Notes: a model not told the origin generated them from the sequence alone. Shown: positions 43,044 to 52,563, counted from the first letter of the stretch. The stretch: DNA of 64,000 nucleotides from Paenibacillus glycanilyticus (GCF_030161375.1 NZ_BSSQ01000016.1:372329-436328); one strand, 5' to 3'. Made by a program: numbers and translations.

Positions 43044-43508
43044 ATGATGACGCAAGTGCAAACGGGACAAGTTGTACCGAATTTCACTTTGCCGGCTTCT
43101 ACCGGCGGCTCTATTTCGCTCAACGATTACAAAGGCAAGAAGCTGGTCATCTACTTTTATCCGAAGGATAATACGCCAGGCTGCACCGTAGAATCTTGCG
43201 ACTTCCGGGATTACAACGGCGAGTTCAAGACGCATAACACGGAAGTGATTGGCATCAGCCCGGACGATCTGGCTTCCCATGATACGTTTATCGCTGATTT
43301 CCAGCTGCCGTTCCCGCTGCTCGCCGATACGGAGCATGCCGTGTCGGAGCTATTTGGCGTATGGAAAGAGCGCACATGGAACGGAGAAACGTTCATGGGC
43401 ATCGAGCGTTCGACGTTCCTGATCGACGAGAATGGCGTGCTGGCGCGCGAATGGCGGAGCGTTTCGGTAGACGGACATGTTGCCGAAGTGCTTGAAGCGG
43501 TTAAGTAA
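43044..43508 (+). CDS. bcp: Thiol peroxidase, BCP/PrxQ-type peroxiredoxin
   Basis: 154 residues, thioredoxin fold. Peroxidatic Cys in YPKDNTPGCTVESCDFRD, with the resolving Cys five residues later as in PrxQ. It reduces hydroperoxides using thioredoxin. ATG 43044 follows AGAGAGGTG (ATG 43047 is also possible). A terminator follows. Confidence 0.93.
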   Translation: MMTQVQTGQVVPNFTLPASTGGSISLNDYKGKKLVIYFYPKDNTPGCTVESCDFRDYNGEFKTHNTEVIGISPDDLASHDTFIADFQLPFPLLADTEHAVSELFGVWKERTWNGETFMGIERSTFLIDENGVLAREWRSVSVDGHVAEVLEAVK

Positions 43509-43521
43509 CAAGTTGAATGAG

Positions 43522-43564
43522 AAAAGCCTCCAATTCCGCAATAGACGGAATCGGAGGCTTTTTT
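43522..43564. terminator. Bidirectional terminator
   Basis: AAAAGCCTCCAATTCCG with CGGAATCGGAGGCTTTTTT, between bcp and the convergent VOC gene. Confidence 0.9.
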
Positions 43565-43572
43565 ATTAAAGA

Positions 43573-43962
43573 TTAACGCTGGAAGAACTCGATCCGCTCG
43601 CCTTCCGGACCGCTGATGAAGAAGTAACGGTAGCCGTTAGGCAACGTAATGATTTCCTCGTCGATAAAGGTAACCGTCGTCTGTTTCAGACGCGCAAATT
43701 CCTCTTCTACATCATCGACATAAATAGCAAAGTGGTGAACGCGGCCTTCAACAGGCAGGTCGCCGTTATAATGCTGGATCAGTTCAATTTCCGTTTCGTC
43801 GGAATCTCCGAAGCCGAGGAAAGCAAGCTCAATAACGCCGTTTGTATGAGTCAGACGGCCTTTCAGGGTCAGCCCGACAAATTCCTCGTAGAAGCGGATT
43901 GTCGCTTCCATATCTTTTACCATTACCCCAACGTGATCGACGCGTTTGCGTGCCATGTCCAT
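43573..43962 (-). CDS. VOC superfamily (glyoxalase I-like) protein
   Basis: 129 residues, two beta-alpha-beta-beta-beta units: VDHVGVMVKDMEATIRFYEE and VHHFAIYVDDVEEEFARL. Metal ligands of glyoxalase I appear conserved (His in VDHVG, Glu in TEIELIQHY, His in VHHFAI, Glu in RIEFFQR). It could isomerise the methylglyoxal-thiol adduct, but many VOC proteins do other chemistry. Two overlapping AAGGAG sites precede ATG 43962 and ATG 43956. Confidence 0.82.
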   Translation of the reverse strand: MDMARKRVDHVGVMVKDMEATIRFYEEFVGLTLKGRLTHTNGVIELAFLGFGDSDETEIELIQHYNGDLPVEGRVHHFAIYVDDVEEEFARLKQTTVTFIDEEIITLPNGYRYFFISGPEGERIEFFQR

Positions 43963-44035
43963 TACTCCTTCTCCTTTAGATTGACCCCATCATAGGTTTT
44001 CGCACTTTCCTTGTCAAGCAAGCCGTTTAAATAGG

Positions 44036-44060
44036 AAAAAAGCTGCCAGACGGCAGCTTT
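44036..44060 (-). terminator. Terminator of the first SLH gene
   Basis: On the minus strand AAAGCTGCC, loop GTCT, GGCAGCTTTTTT. Confidence 0.88.
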
Positions 44061-44065
44061 CAGCT

Positions 44066-45172
44066 TTATTTCTTATTCAGCAAGAATTCCTCTTCCATGC
44101 CTTCCATGTCCTCCGGGAATACGGGATAGACATTATAGATTTTCCAGCTGTTGTCCGGCATTTTCTTCAGGTAGTAAGTAGCGTCTGTATCTACGACCTG
44201 CGTATGAGTCATGTCCGGGCCTTCCATCTTGAAGTTGACTTTGCCTTCAATGGAATTCAGAACGGCAAAGCGGTTCGACTTGGCTACGATTTCGAATTTT
44301 TCCGGAGCCGTTTGCTCAATCGTTATTTTGTAGCCTTCTTCTTTCATAGAAGCATAGAAATCGTTGTCCACGTCGGAGGCTGCCAATTCGTAGCCGGTAT
44401 AATACTGAGCATAAATTTCGCTGAATTTATCGAACTGCTCCGTATTCAAAGCTTCAGATTCAGCTGCGTTCATTTCCGTAATAACTGCCGTCAGTGCGGC
44501 GTCTTCCGGGAGATCGCTTTTCTGAAGATCAAGCGCGCGCTGCATCATCACGACAGCTTCAGCGCGAGTAGCGTTGGCAAACGGTTTAAAAGTTGTTGCG
44601 GTAGCACCGCGTACAATGCCGGCTTGGCTGGCTTGCACGATGAATGGAGTCGCAAAGTAATCCGGAACGTCGGAGAAGGATTTGGCTTGGCCTTCGAATG
44701 AAACGGAAGATTCGAACGCGCGGACAACCATCGTTGCGATCTCGCCGCGTTTGATCAGCTCGTTAGGGCCAAACGTTGTGTCGGTCAAACCATTTACGAC
44801 GCCTAAGGAGCTAGCGATCCGAATCGGCTCGGCATACCATTTGCCGGCTGGTACGTCGGAGAAGGTTTTGCCGGATTCTTCCGTTGTGAGACCAAGCGCA
44901 CGAACTAGAATGGAGACGAACTCCGCGCGGCTGATTGACATATCGGGCTTCACATAAGTGTCGCCGTAGGAGTCCGTGTAGCCTTTAAGCAGGTCCGCGG
45001 ACACAAAGTTATCCAAAGCTTCATACGCCCAATGCTCTTCGATATCCCAAGGCATATAGGAGTAGAGTGTATCTTCCGCCGACGCTGCGCTAGCTTTCGA
45101 ATTCGAAAGCGGAAGAGCGAGCAGAACAACTGCTGCTAGTAAAACGATAAAACTGCGGTAAAAGGCTTTCAT
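44066..45172 (-). CDS. S-layer homology domain protein, paralogue A
   Basis: 368 residues. Signal peptide (residues 1-31, cleaved after SNSKASAAS). Three SLH repeats: residues 40-100, 102-165 and 166-225, each with an ISRAEF / IKRGEIATMVVRAF / NATRAEAVVMMQRAL-type end. These bind pyruvylated secondary cell wall polymer. The C-terminal 130 residues are an NTF2-like or DUF-type beta domain ending DNSWKIYNVYPVFPED; role unknown. It is about two-thirds identical by eye to the next gene upstream, a tandem duplication. Confidence 0.92.
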   Translation of the reverse strand: MKAFYRSFIVLLAAVVLLALPLSNSKASAASAEDTLYSYMPWDIEEHWAYEALDNFVSADLLKGYTDSYGDTYVKPDMSISRAEFVSILVRALGLTTEESGKTFSDVPAGKWYAEPIRIASSLGVVNGLTDTTFGPNELIKRGEIATMVVRAFESSVSFEGQAKSFSDVPDYFATPFIVQASQAGIVRGATATTFKPFANATRAEAVVMMQRALDLQKSDLPEDAALTAVITEMNAAESEALNTEQFDKFSEIYAQYYTGYELAASDVDNDFYASMKEEGYKITIEQTAPEKFEIVAKSNRFAVLNSIEGKVNFKMEGPDMTHTQVVDTDATYYLKKMPDNSWKIYNVYPVFPEDMEGMEEEFLLNKK

Positions 45173-45274
45173 GTTGCATTCCTCTCTTGTGTTAAAAATA
45201 TGTAATTAGACCCTTTCTGATACTAGCAGATGAGAGGTTATAGTACTAGAGAGAAAAAATGGCAGCGCGAAACG

Positions 45275-45350
45275 AAAAAAAAGGCCAGCGGGTAACCGCA
45301 ATGTTATTAAGGAACGATCCTTAATGACATTGTCGGGTAACCGCCAGCCT
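45275..45350 (-). terminator. Two-tier terminator hairpin of SLH paralogue B
   Basis: AATGT-ATTAAGG, loop AACGAT, CCTTAAT-ACATT, extended by GGC-AGCGG / CCGC-AGCC. On the minus strand it ends in T8. Confidence 0.82.
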
Positions 45351-45360
45351 ACTACTTCAA

Positions 45361-46446
45361 CTATTCAGCAGCGATTGCGTCGCCGCCATCTTCTTCAACA
45401 TCGTCGGGAGCATACAGGTAGATTTTCCAGCTGTTGTCTTCCATTTTCTTGAGCAAATAAATGCCGTCTCTTGGAACGGTTTGGGTTTCGCTCTCGCCGT
45501 TGCCTTCGATCGATACGTTATAAGTGCTGCCTGTTGCATGGATCGTTGCGAAACGGTCTGTTTTCGAAACGATTTCATAGCTTTGCGGAGTCAGCTTTTC
45601 CAATTTGAGCGTATAACCTTGCCCTGCGTAATCTTCATAGCTGTAGATGGATTCGGCCAAAGCGTAACCCGTCATGAATTTTGCAAGTTCTTCGCCAAGT
45701 TTATCGAATTGCTGAGCGTTGATCACTTCTGCTTCTTTTGTTTCGTATGAATCAATGACAGCGGTAAGAGCAGCATCTTCAGGCAAGCTGCCCGTTTGCA
45801 GATCAAGCGCGCGTTGGACCATAACAACGGCTTCAGCGCGGGTAGCGTTAGCGTAAGGCTTGAACGTTGTAGCGGTAGCACCGCGAACGATGCCGGCTTG
45901 GCTAGCTTTGGCGATGAATGGTGTAGCGAAATATTCCGGTACGTCGGAGAAGGACTTCGCTTCGCCTTCGAATTTAACGGAAGACTCGAACGCGCGGACA
46001 ACCATTGTTGCGATTTCGCCGCGTTTGATGAGCTCGGATGGGCCAAATGTCGTTGCCGTCAAACCGTTCACAATGCCAAGGGAGCTTGCGATCCGGATTG
46101 GCTCGGAGAACCATTTGCCTGCGGGAACGTCGGTAAAGGTTTTGCCGGACTCATCGGTTGTCAGGCCAAGCGCGCGTACCAGAATGGCAACGAATTCCGC
46201 GCGGCTGATCGCCAAATCCGGTTTAACCAGCGTATTGCCTTCGGAGTCAAGGGAGCCTTTCAAAAGATCCGCGTTAACGAAGTTGTCGAGCGCGTCATAA
46301 GCCCAATGGTCTTCAATATCTGTCGGATAGTAAGAAATCAGCGTGTCTTCCGCGGAAGCAGCGCTAACTTTGGAGGCTTGGAACGGAAGAGCCAGCACAA
46401 CGATAGCTGCCAGAAAAACGATTAGACTGCGATACATAGTTTTCAT
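45361..46446 (-). CDS. S-layer homology domain protein, paralogue B
   Basis: 361 residues from ATG 46446 (AGAGG 9 nt upstream; an in-frame TTG at 46452 is rejected). It has the same architecture as its neighbour: signal peptide, three SLH repeats (IEDHWAYDALDNFVNADLLKG start) and a C-terminal beta domain that diverges most. Both genes share their leader too: TTCTCTCTAGTA, CATCTGnTAGTATCAG and a GAGAGG site occur at matching places, so the duplication included the promoter. Confidence 0.92.
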   Translation of the reverse strand: MKTMYRSLIVFLAAIVVLALPFQASKVSAASAEDTLISYYPTDIEDHWAYDALDNFVNADLLKGSLDSEGNTLVKPDLAISRAEFVAILVRALGLTTDESGKTFTDVPAGKWFSEPIRIASSLGIVNGLTATTFGPSELIKRGEIATMVVRAFESSVKFEGEAKSFSDVPEYFATPFIAKASQAGIVRGATATTFKPYANATRAEAVVMVQRALDLQTGSLPEDAALTAVIDSYETKEAEVINAQQFDKLGEELAKFMTGYALAESIYSYEDYAGQGYTLKLEKLTPQSYEIVSKTDRFATIHATGSTYNVSIEGNGESETQTVPRDGIYLLKKMEDNSWKIYLYAPDDVEEDGGDAIAAE

Positions 46447-46584
46447 TATCAATTTCCTCTCTCATGTAAAAATATCGTAAATAGATCCTAACTGATACTA
46501 TCAGATGGGAGAACATTCTACTAGAGAGAATTAGTGAATTTAGGAGGTTATTTACTAAAATAAATCTTTGGAACTATATGTAAT

Positions 46585-46620
46585 AAAAAAACCGATCCTT
46601 ATTTAACAAGGATCGGTTTT
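46585..46620. terminator. Perfect-stem terminator-like hairpin
   Basis: AAAACCGATCCTT, loop ATTTAAC, AAGGATCGGTTTT, T/A-rich on both sides. It lies upstream of SLH paralogue B and downstream of the LTA synthase gene, which ends at 46794 on the minus strand. Confidence 0.8.
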
Positions 46621-46632
46621 GGTCAACAAGTC

Positions 46633-46785
46633 AGGTTAATAACAAACGGAGAATTCAAATGATTCTGGAAAAGCGGATGCGCTCGCTTTTGCTCGGGGAT
46701 TCCAACCTCTGCTTATCTAATTTAAGGAATCCCCGAGCAATGGCGATTGGAAGAACATTTGAATACGGAGTTTACTTATTAACCT
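46633..46785. repeat. 150-bp imperfect inverted repeat
   Basis: Ends AGGTTAATAA (46633-46642) and TTATTAACCT (46776-46785) are inverted. Further in, ATTCAAATG/CATTTGAAT match, and TTGCTCGGGGATTCC (46689-46703) pairs perfectly with GGAATCCCCGAGCAA (46726-46740). No ORF is inside. It may be a MITE-like element, a dispersed repeat or a long terminator of the LTA synthase gene. Confidence 0.7.
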
Positions 46786-46793
46786 ATCCCACT

Positions 46794-48647
46794 CTACTTC
46801 CAAGTTGGCAACTGGCTGACGTAGCTGTCGGACAACTTAAGCAACTCAAGCGCGCGGTTAAATTCATCCTGCGAGTCCAGGGAGACGGCGCTTGCTCCAG
46901 GGAGCGGAAGATGAGTGCCATCCTCGTAACCGCTGCCGGAGAGGAACAGCTCCTTGCTGCTTACGAATGATCCGGTCGGCAAGTAGTAACGTTGCGGCAG
47001 CAGGTTTGACGACGCGTTATTAAGGATATCCTGACCGAAGTGAATCTGTTTATCCAGCGGGAAGCCTAGCAGATTCGCCACGGTTGGCAGTATATCCACC
47101 TGACCGCCAAGCTGAGTGAATACCTGAGGTTCTGTAACGCCCGAAGCCGCAATAACAAGCGGAATATTGATCATTTCGGCGGAGCCGTATTCGCGACCGT
47201 AAATTTCCTGCATCAGCACTTTGTCATCATGGTCGAGCGAGTAGATCGGCAAGCCAAGATGGTCGCCGTACACGACAATGACGCTGTTATCCCAAATGCC
47301 GCGCTGCTTCAGATCGTCAATGAACAGGCCAAGCGCGTAATCGGCATAGTTCTGGGCGCGGAGATAATCGCCAACAAACGTATCTTTGTAACGGTCGGGA
47401 AGCTCCATCTTGTATTTGCGTTCCGGAATCGTAAACGGATGATGGGCAGTCATCGAGATGACCTGCGCATAAAACGGTTTGTCCCCTTGATCCATCCGTT
47501 CAAGCTCGGCTGCGGTTTTCGAATAGAGCACCTCATCGGAAGCGGCGAAAAAGACGGAATCTTCATCGCCAAAAAACGTCTTGTCGTAATAGCGGTTGAA
47601 GCCAAGCGCCTTGTACAACTCGCCCCGGTTCCAGAAATCAACGATATTCGTATGGAACGTCGCGGTATCGTAGCCATGCTCCTGCATTAACCTCGGCAGG
47701 CTAGGCAGTTCTTTTTTTGGATAAACCTGCGTAGCCGCCCCGTTGGGCGGAATGTAGAACGATGTATTAACGACAAACTCGGCGTCAGAGGTGTTGCCTT
47801 GGCCAACGCCTTGGTAGAAGTTATTGAAGTAATAGTTTTCTTTCGCCAGCTTGTTCATGTTTGGAGTAATTTCCTGACCGTCGATCTTCAGATCGATAAG
47901 GAAGTTTTGGAACGATTCCATTTGAATGATGATCAAGTTTTTGCCGGAGGCCGCATTATACAGCTTGGGCGATGCCGGCTTGTCGATCTGTTTGAGCTCA
48001 TCGATCTTCGCTTGCGTAATATCGGAAGAGGCTACAAGCTCTTGATTCTTGTTCGAGAAAATCGTATAAGCTTCATAGTTAAGGATGCCCATTTGTTCAG
48101 CCTTCACAATTTCATTCATGCTTGCGCGGTTAGGCACGATATTGAACAAGCAAAGCGCGAGCGAGATACCAAACAAAGTGGCAAGCACGCGTCTGCTGAT
48201 CCGCTTCTGGCTGGCTGTTTTCCAATACTGCCCTTTCTTGCGGCGGATCAAATAATAAGCCATGACAACGATATCAATAAACACAAGCAAATAATAAGGG
48301 TCCATCAGCGAAAATACGCTGTTGCTGACAGCCGTCACCTGATTGACCTGATTGAGGGCTACATACGTGACAATAACGCCATAATATTTGTAATACATGA
48401 GTACCGCGAACAAGATTGCCGTCATCAGCAGGTTGGCGCTCAGATAATAGACAAGTTTTCGTTTCGTTGCAAACCATTCAATGAAGCAGAACACGATTAA
48501 CGCAAACGGAACTTCTTTGAGCAGCGTCGTCCAGTTTGGACCGCCGAAGACTACCATCCAGGTAAGAAAACTCTTAAGAAGTACAATGAGCGAGAATGCG
48601 AGGATGGGTCTTGTGCTGAACAGACGCTTTGGTGCTAGATTTGACAC
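46794..48647 (-). CDS. Lipoteichoic acid synthase family protein
   Basis: 617 residues; GTG start 48647 with AAAGGCGG upstream. Five membrane segments (residues 14-180), then an extracellular sulfatase-fold domain. The nucleophile Thr286 is in GQGNTSDAEF, with a metal-binding Glu in IIIQMESFQNF and GDHLG further on. LtaS enzymes polymerise glycerol phosphate from phosphatidylglycerol onto a lipid anchor. Paralogues include primases and stress-induced forms; which one this is cannot be told. It is a single-gene unit. Confidence 0.92.
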   Translation of the reverse strand: MSNLAPKRLFSTRPILAFSLIVLLKSFLTWMVVFGGPNWTTLLKEVPFALIVFCFIEWFATKRKLVYYLSANLLMTAILFAVLMYYKYYGVIVTYVALNQVNQVTAVSNSVFSLMDPYYLLVFIDIVVMAYYLIRRKKGQYWKTASQKRISRRVLATLFGISLALCLFNIVPNRASMNEIVKAEQMGILNYEAYTIFSNKNQELVASSDITQAKIDELKQIDKPASPKLYNAASGKNLIIIQMESFQNFLIDLKIDGQEITPNMNKLAKENYYFNNFYQGVGQGNTSDAEFVVNTSFYIPPNGAATQVYPKKELPSLPRLMQEHGYDTATFHTNIVDFWNRGELYKALGFNRYYDKTFFGDEDSVFFAASDEVLYSKTAAELERMDQGDKPFYAQVISMTAHHPFTIPERKYKMELPDRYKDTFVGDYLRAQNYADYALGLFIDDLKQRGIWDNSVIVVYGDHLGLPIYSLDHDDKVLMQEIYGREYGSAEMINIPLVIAASGVTEPQVFTQLGGQVDILPTVANLLGFPLDKQIHFGQDILNNASSNLLPQRYYLPTGSFVSSKELFLSGSGYEDGTHLPLPGASAVSLDSQDEFNRALELLKLSDSYVSQLPTWK

Positions 48648-48883
48648 TTATTCGCCGCCTTTCATAATAAAAACAGGCTTTTCTCTCGATCAGCCTGCCT
48701 CTTTATGTCCTTATTGTATTCATTATGCTTGGCTGGAAGAAGAATGTCAAAGGCAGGCGGCGGTTAGGCTGCATGGTAAAATGACGTAAACAAATGTTGC
48801 AACTTTTTAATACTTTTTCGAGTCTATTCGTTTATAGTAGAGATACGGAAAGCCCATCATAGAGAGCAAATAAGGAGAGCAGC

Positions 48884-49807
48884 ATGAGAAGAAACGTACG
48901 TAGAAGAAGACGCGGATTAGCTTTTGTAGCGATATGCGTGGTTGCCATTGCAGTCGTATTGTTTATCCGTTACGAGAATTTAACGGCCGAAGCTCCTGAG
49001 GAGACAGCGGCTAATAGCCAGACTTCGAGCCCGGATCCGGCGGAATCGGATCAGCCTGTTGCCTCGGATAACCCGACGGACGCACCGTCTGGCGACCCTT
49101 CCGATGAACCAACCGACGAACCGTCTAATAATAATGAAGCATCAGGCGAGCAATCGCCTTCGAACGAACCTGACAAGCCTGCGATCGCAACGGCGGGCGA
49201 AGAGGACGGTTATGCCGTTGTTGCCCAGCCGGCAAGCGTAGCCGTGTTGGTGGACAAGCAATACAAGTTGCCTGACGGTTACGAGCCTACCGATTTGGTG
49301 TATCCGGACGTAAGGTTCACCTTCAGCGAGAAGATCGACAAACGCAAAATGCGCAAGGAAGCGGCAGGCGCTCTTGAAGACCTGTTTGCCGGCGCGGAGA
49401 AAGACGGCATCTATTTGGCGGGCGTATCGGCGTATCGTTCCCAATCGACGCAGAAGAGCTTGTTTAACCGGTATGTTGCAAAAGACGGCATGGAGAAAGC
49501 ATTAACCTACAGCGCATTCCCGGGCACAAGCGAGCACCAGACCGGTCTTGCGATTGACGTATCGGGCAGCGACGGCAAATGTGCCGCGGAGGATTGTTTC
49601 GGCGGTACGCCGGAAGCGGAGTGGTTGGCGGACCATGTGGCGGAATACGGTTATATTATCCGTTATCCGGAAGGCAAAGATGCCATTACGGGCTACAAAT
49701 ACGAGCCTTGGCATATCCGCTATGTAGGCAAGGAGCTGGCACAAGAGATAGACGAGAAGGATCTAACGCTGGAAGAGTATTATAACGCGGTTCCAGTATC
49801 ACAATAA
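48884..49807 (+). CDS. D-alanyl-D-alanine carboxypeptidase, VanY family
   Basis: 307 residues. A basic N-terminus (RRNVRRRRR) and one membrane anchor at 12-28, then an 80-residue acidic Pro/Ser/Asp-rich linker, then a zinc-dependent M15B domain from about residue 120. Zinc ligands and catalytic residues: SEHQTGLAIDVS (His, Asp) and EPWHIRYVG (Glu, His). It trims the terminal D-Ala from peptidoglycan stem peptides outside the cell. AAGGAGAG precedes ATG 48884. No van genes are nearby, so this is cell wall maintenance, not glycopeptide resistance. Confidence 0.92.
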   Translation: MRRNVRRRRRGLAFVAICVVAIAVVLFIRYENLTAEAPEETAANSQTSSPDPAESDQPVASDNPTDAPSGDPSDEPTDEPSNNNEASGEQSPSNEPDKPAIATAGEEDGYAVVAQPASVAVLVDKQYKLPDGYEPTDLVYPDVRFTFSEKIDKRKMRKEAAGALEDLFAGAEKDGIYLAGVSAYRSQSTQKSLFNRYVAKDGMEKALTYSAFPGTSEHQTGLAIDVSGSDGKCAAEDCFGGTPEAEWLADHVAEYGYIIRYPEGKDAITGYKYEPWHIRYVGKELAQEIDEKDLTLEEYYNAVPVSQ

Positions 49808-49888
49808 AAGAGTCGAACGGGGCGGCGCTCAGCTTCCGATGCGTGTGATTCATACATGGCATGGGGCTGCGCGCCGTTGCCCATTCTG

Positions 49889-50044
49889 TTAAATCTTTGC
49901 TTCGAACGTTTTGCAATCCGTTTCATCGGAATTGCTTGCTTGTTTGGAGCGGTTGTTGACTACATAAATCGAAGTTGCCGCGCAGTGATTGCCTGCAGCC
50001 CAATGCTTGCAGGAGTTAACTTCGCATAATACGTCTTTAGCCAT
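49889..50044 (-). CDS. DUF1540 family small cysteine-rich protein
   Basis: 51 residues, found outside the longer ORFs. ATG 50044 follows a perfect AAGGAGGTGA site. The sequence MAKDVLCEVNSCKHWAAG has the DUF1540 pattern of paired cysteines (C-x4-C, then CAATSIYV and DC near the end), which suggests metal binding. Function unknown; common in Bacillales and Clostridia. It is divergent from the nucleoside hydrolase. Confidence 0.88.
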   Translation of the reverse strand: MAKDVLCEVNSCKHWAAGNHCAATSIYVVNNRSKQASNSDETDCKTFEAKI

Positions 50045-50117
50045 GATAAGTCACCTCCTTACTTATAGGATGGACAATCACAAATACGTTTTATACTCAG
50101 GAAGGGATGGAGCAACA

Positions 50118-51083
50118 ATGGGAAAAAAACTTTATTTCAATCACGACGCGGGGGTAGACGATCTGGTGTCGCTATTTCTCGTCCTGCAGATGAAGGACGT
50201 TGAGCTGATCGGGGTGTCGGTTATTCCGGCTGACGGTTATTTGGAACCGGGGATGGCCTCAAGCCGTAAAATTATCGACCGCTTCGGCGCGCCTGGAACA
50301 AGCAGCAAGGTGGAGGTTGCCCGTTCCAACTCAAGAGGACGCAACCCGTTCCCTTCGGAATGGCGCATGCATACCTTTTTTGTCGATGCGCTGCCCATTC
50401 TGAACGAACCTGGCATTATCCATACGCGCGAAGCGGCGCTGCCTGCCCACCGCCATATGGTTGAGCAGTTGCTAGCCTCAACCGAGCCGGTCACTTTGCT
50501 CTTTACCGGACCGCTAACGGATCTGGCTAGAGCGCTTGATGAAGCGCCGGAGATTGAAGGTAAAATCGAGAAGCTGGTCTGGATGGGCGGAACTTTCAAC
50601 GAGAAGGGGAATGTTCAGGAGCCCGAGCATGACGGAACCGCGGAATGGAATGCCTTCTGGGATCCGGAAGCGGTAGAACGGGTATGGAACACGGGGATCA
50701 AGATTGAGCTTGTGGCGCTGGAAAGCACGAACAAAGTACCGCTTACGGTTCCGGTGCGGAACCGCTGGGCGTCGCTGCGGAAGCATGCGGGACTAGACTT
50801 CGTTGGCCAATGTTACGCGGCTTGTCCGCCGCTTGTATATATGGAAACGAACTCGACCTATTACTTGTGGGATGTTCTGACGACAGCAGTCGCCGGCGAC
50901 CCAAGCCTAGTTCAGATGAAGACCGTTCACAGCACGGTTATTGCAGACGGCCCAAGCCAAGGCCGCACAGTCGAGACGGCAAACGGGCGGCCGGTGAGTC
51001 TTGTCTATGATGTAGAGCCGGAACGATTCTTCGACTATATTACGGCCTTATCGCAAAACGCTGTTCTTAATCCTGCCGAATAG
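50118..51083 (+). CDS. Nucleoside hydrolase (IUNH family)
   Basis: 321 residues from ATG 50118 (GGAG 5 nt upstream); a longer open frame to 49989 crosses the DUF1540 promoter. IUNH fold with the calcium-site motif written NHDAGVDDLVS where most members have DTDPGxDD, so the first Asp is Asn, as in a divergent subgroup. FTGPLTDLARAL and VWMGGTFNEKGN follow the family pattern. It would hydrolyse ribonucleosides to base and ribose. Its stop touches the convergent dGTPase stop. Confidence 0.85.
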   Translation: MGKKLYFNHDAGVDDLVSLFLVLQMKDVELIGVSVIPADGYLEPGMASSRKIIDRFGAPGTSSKVEVARSNSRGRNPFPSEWRMHTFFVDALPILNEPGIIHTREAALPAHRHMVEQLLASTEPVTLLFTGPLTDLARALDEAPEIEGKIEKLVWMGGTFNEKGNVQEPEHDGTAEWNAFWDPEAVERVWNTGIKIELVALESTNKVPLTVPVRNRWASLRKHAGLDFVGQCYAACPPLVYMETNSTYYLWDVLTTAVAGDPSLVQMKTVHSTVIADGPSQGRTVETANGRPVSLVYDVEPERFFDYITALSQNAVLNPAE

Positions 51084-52400
51084 TTAGTCCATCTCGTAGA
51101 TTGAACCTGATTTGCTCGCGTACAGCTCGGCATAGACCTTCTCCGCATACGCATCGGTCATGCCGGAAATATAATCCGCAATAAACCGGGGCCAAGTCCA
51201 ATTGTGCTTGTGCTGATCGAAGCTCGCTACCCAATCCGGCGGCAGAATGAGGCGACCTTGCTCTGGCTTCTTGAAGCTGTCCCATAGACGGCGGATCATA
51301 ATTTCGCTGCGCATTTGCAGCCGCTGTACGCGGAAATCCTTGATCAGCGTTACCCAGGCAAGCTTCTTCAATATCTCCATTGTGCGCAGCAGGTCAATGT
51401 CCTGCTGTCCTTCCAGCACAAACGTCACTTTCTTCCAATCTTTGACCGGATCATCGATAATGCCGACTCGTCCGGCGAATACGCTAACCCACCGTGCTTT
51501 CATCTCTCTGCGCGTCCGGGATGACTCATGGTCGTACAGAGCGTAGAGCTCTTCCCATTGCTGTAGATAAGCAGTCAGCACTCGCTTAACCATCGCGGGA
51601 ATGTCCACTTGATCCCAGCCCACATCCATATTGCCTTGATCTTCTACGATCTCTTGCACCAAGTTATCGATCAGCCTCTGATCTTCGAAGAAGGTGCGGT
51701 TCATCTGGATTTTGCCGGCGCGGATGCCGTCCTCGATATCATGGGTCGAATACGCGATGTCATCGCATAAGTCCATCAGCTGCGCTTCCAGCGTCGAACA
51801 GCCCTCCGGCATCTTCCATTGCTGCCGAATATGGTTGATGGCATGCCATTCTGAACTGTATAAACCTTTGAGCCTGCCCGGATCGTCAAGCGAGTAAGGA
51901 TATTTATTGACCGCGAGCAATACGGCTGCCGTCAGATCCAGACCGCTGCCGCTTCCCGCGCGTTTCTCCAGGAACATCAGAATGCGGAAGTTCTGGGCAT
52001 TGCCTTCGTAAGCAAGACCGTGTTCCTCTATTAATAAGCGATTCAGCACCTCTTCGCCTTTATGGCCAAACGGCGGATGGCCGAGATCATGGGCAAGAGA
52101 TGCGATTTCCACTACCGAGGGATCCAGAATGAGACCGGGATGTTCCTTTTTCGTAAGAAAAGGGTATTGTTTCCCTAGACGTCTCGCCGTCTCTCTGGCA
52201 ATCTGCGATACCTCGAGGGAATGGGTTAACCTAGTCCGGTAGTAGTCGCCCGATCCGGCGCCAAATACTTGCGATTTGCCTTGCAGCCTCCGGAAAGCCG
52301 GGGATTGGATGAGTCTTGCGTAGTCCCGTTCGTATTCGTCGCGTTCTTCGCTAAATGTGCCGAGCGCTGGTTCGTCTAATCGATATTGTCGTAAGTCCAT
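51084..52400 (-). CDS. dgt: Deoxyguanosinetriphosphate triphosphohydrolase-like HD protein
   Basis: 438 residues from ATG 52400 (AGGAGG 7 nt upstream); an open frame reaches 52601 but overlaps the promoter area. HD-domain ligands: RTRLTHSLEVSQIA (His), SLAHDLGHPPFGHKG (His-Asp), later DICDDIAYSTHDIED-like region. dGTPases cleave dGTP to deoxyguanosine and triphosphate; the wider SAMHD1-like family includes other dNTP substrates. Confidence 0.9.
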   Translation of the reverse strand: MDLRQYRLDEPALGTFSEERDEYERDYARLIQSPAFRRLQGKSQVFGAGSGDYYRTRLTHSLEVSQIARETARRLGKQYPFLTKKEHPGLILDPSVVEIASLAHDLGHPPFGHKGEEVLNRLLIEEHGLAYEGNAQNFRILMFLEKRAGSGSGLDLTAAVLLAVNKYPYSLDDPGRLKGLYSSEWHAINHIRQQWKMPEGCSTLEAQLMDLCDDIAYSTHDIEDGIRAGKIQMNRTFFEDQRLIDNLVQEIVEDQGNMDVGWDQVDIPAMVKRVLTAYLQQWEELYALYDHESSRTRREMKARWVSVFAGRVGIIDDPVKDWKKVTFVLEGQQDIDLLRTMEILKKLAWVTLIKDFRVQRLQMRSEIMIRRLWDSFKKPEQGRLILPPDWVASFDQHKHNWTWPRFIADYISGMTDAYAEKVYAELYASKSGSIYEMD

Positions 52401-52563
52401 GGTTCTTCCTCCTATGCCGCTCGCACGTTTCTGTATTTTTCTGAAAATTGTAGCATATTTCAAATGGAATAAGAATGTTTGTGTAAGGTTTGAACATCTT
52501 TCGCGCTTGAGGTATTCTCTAATTAACGTTTTTATCCATAATAATTGAGGGGCTCGTCTAGCT

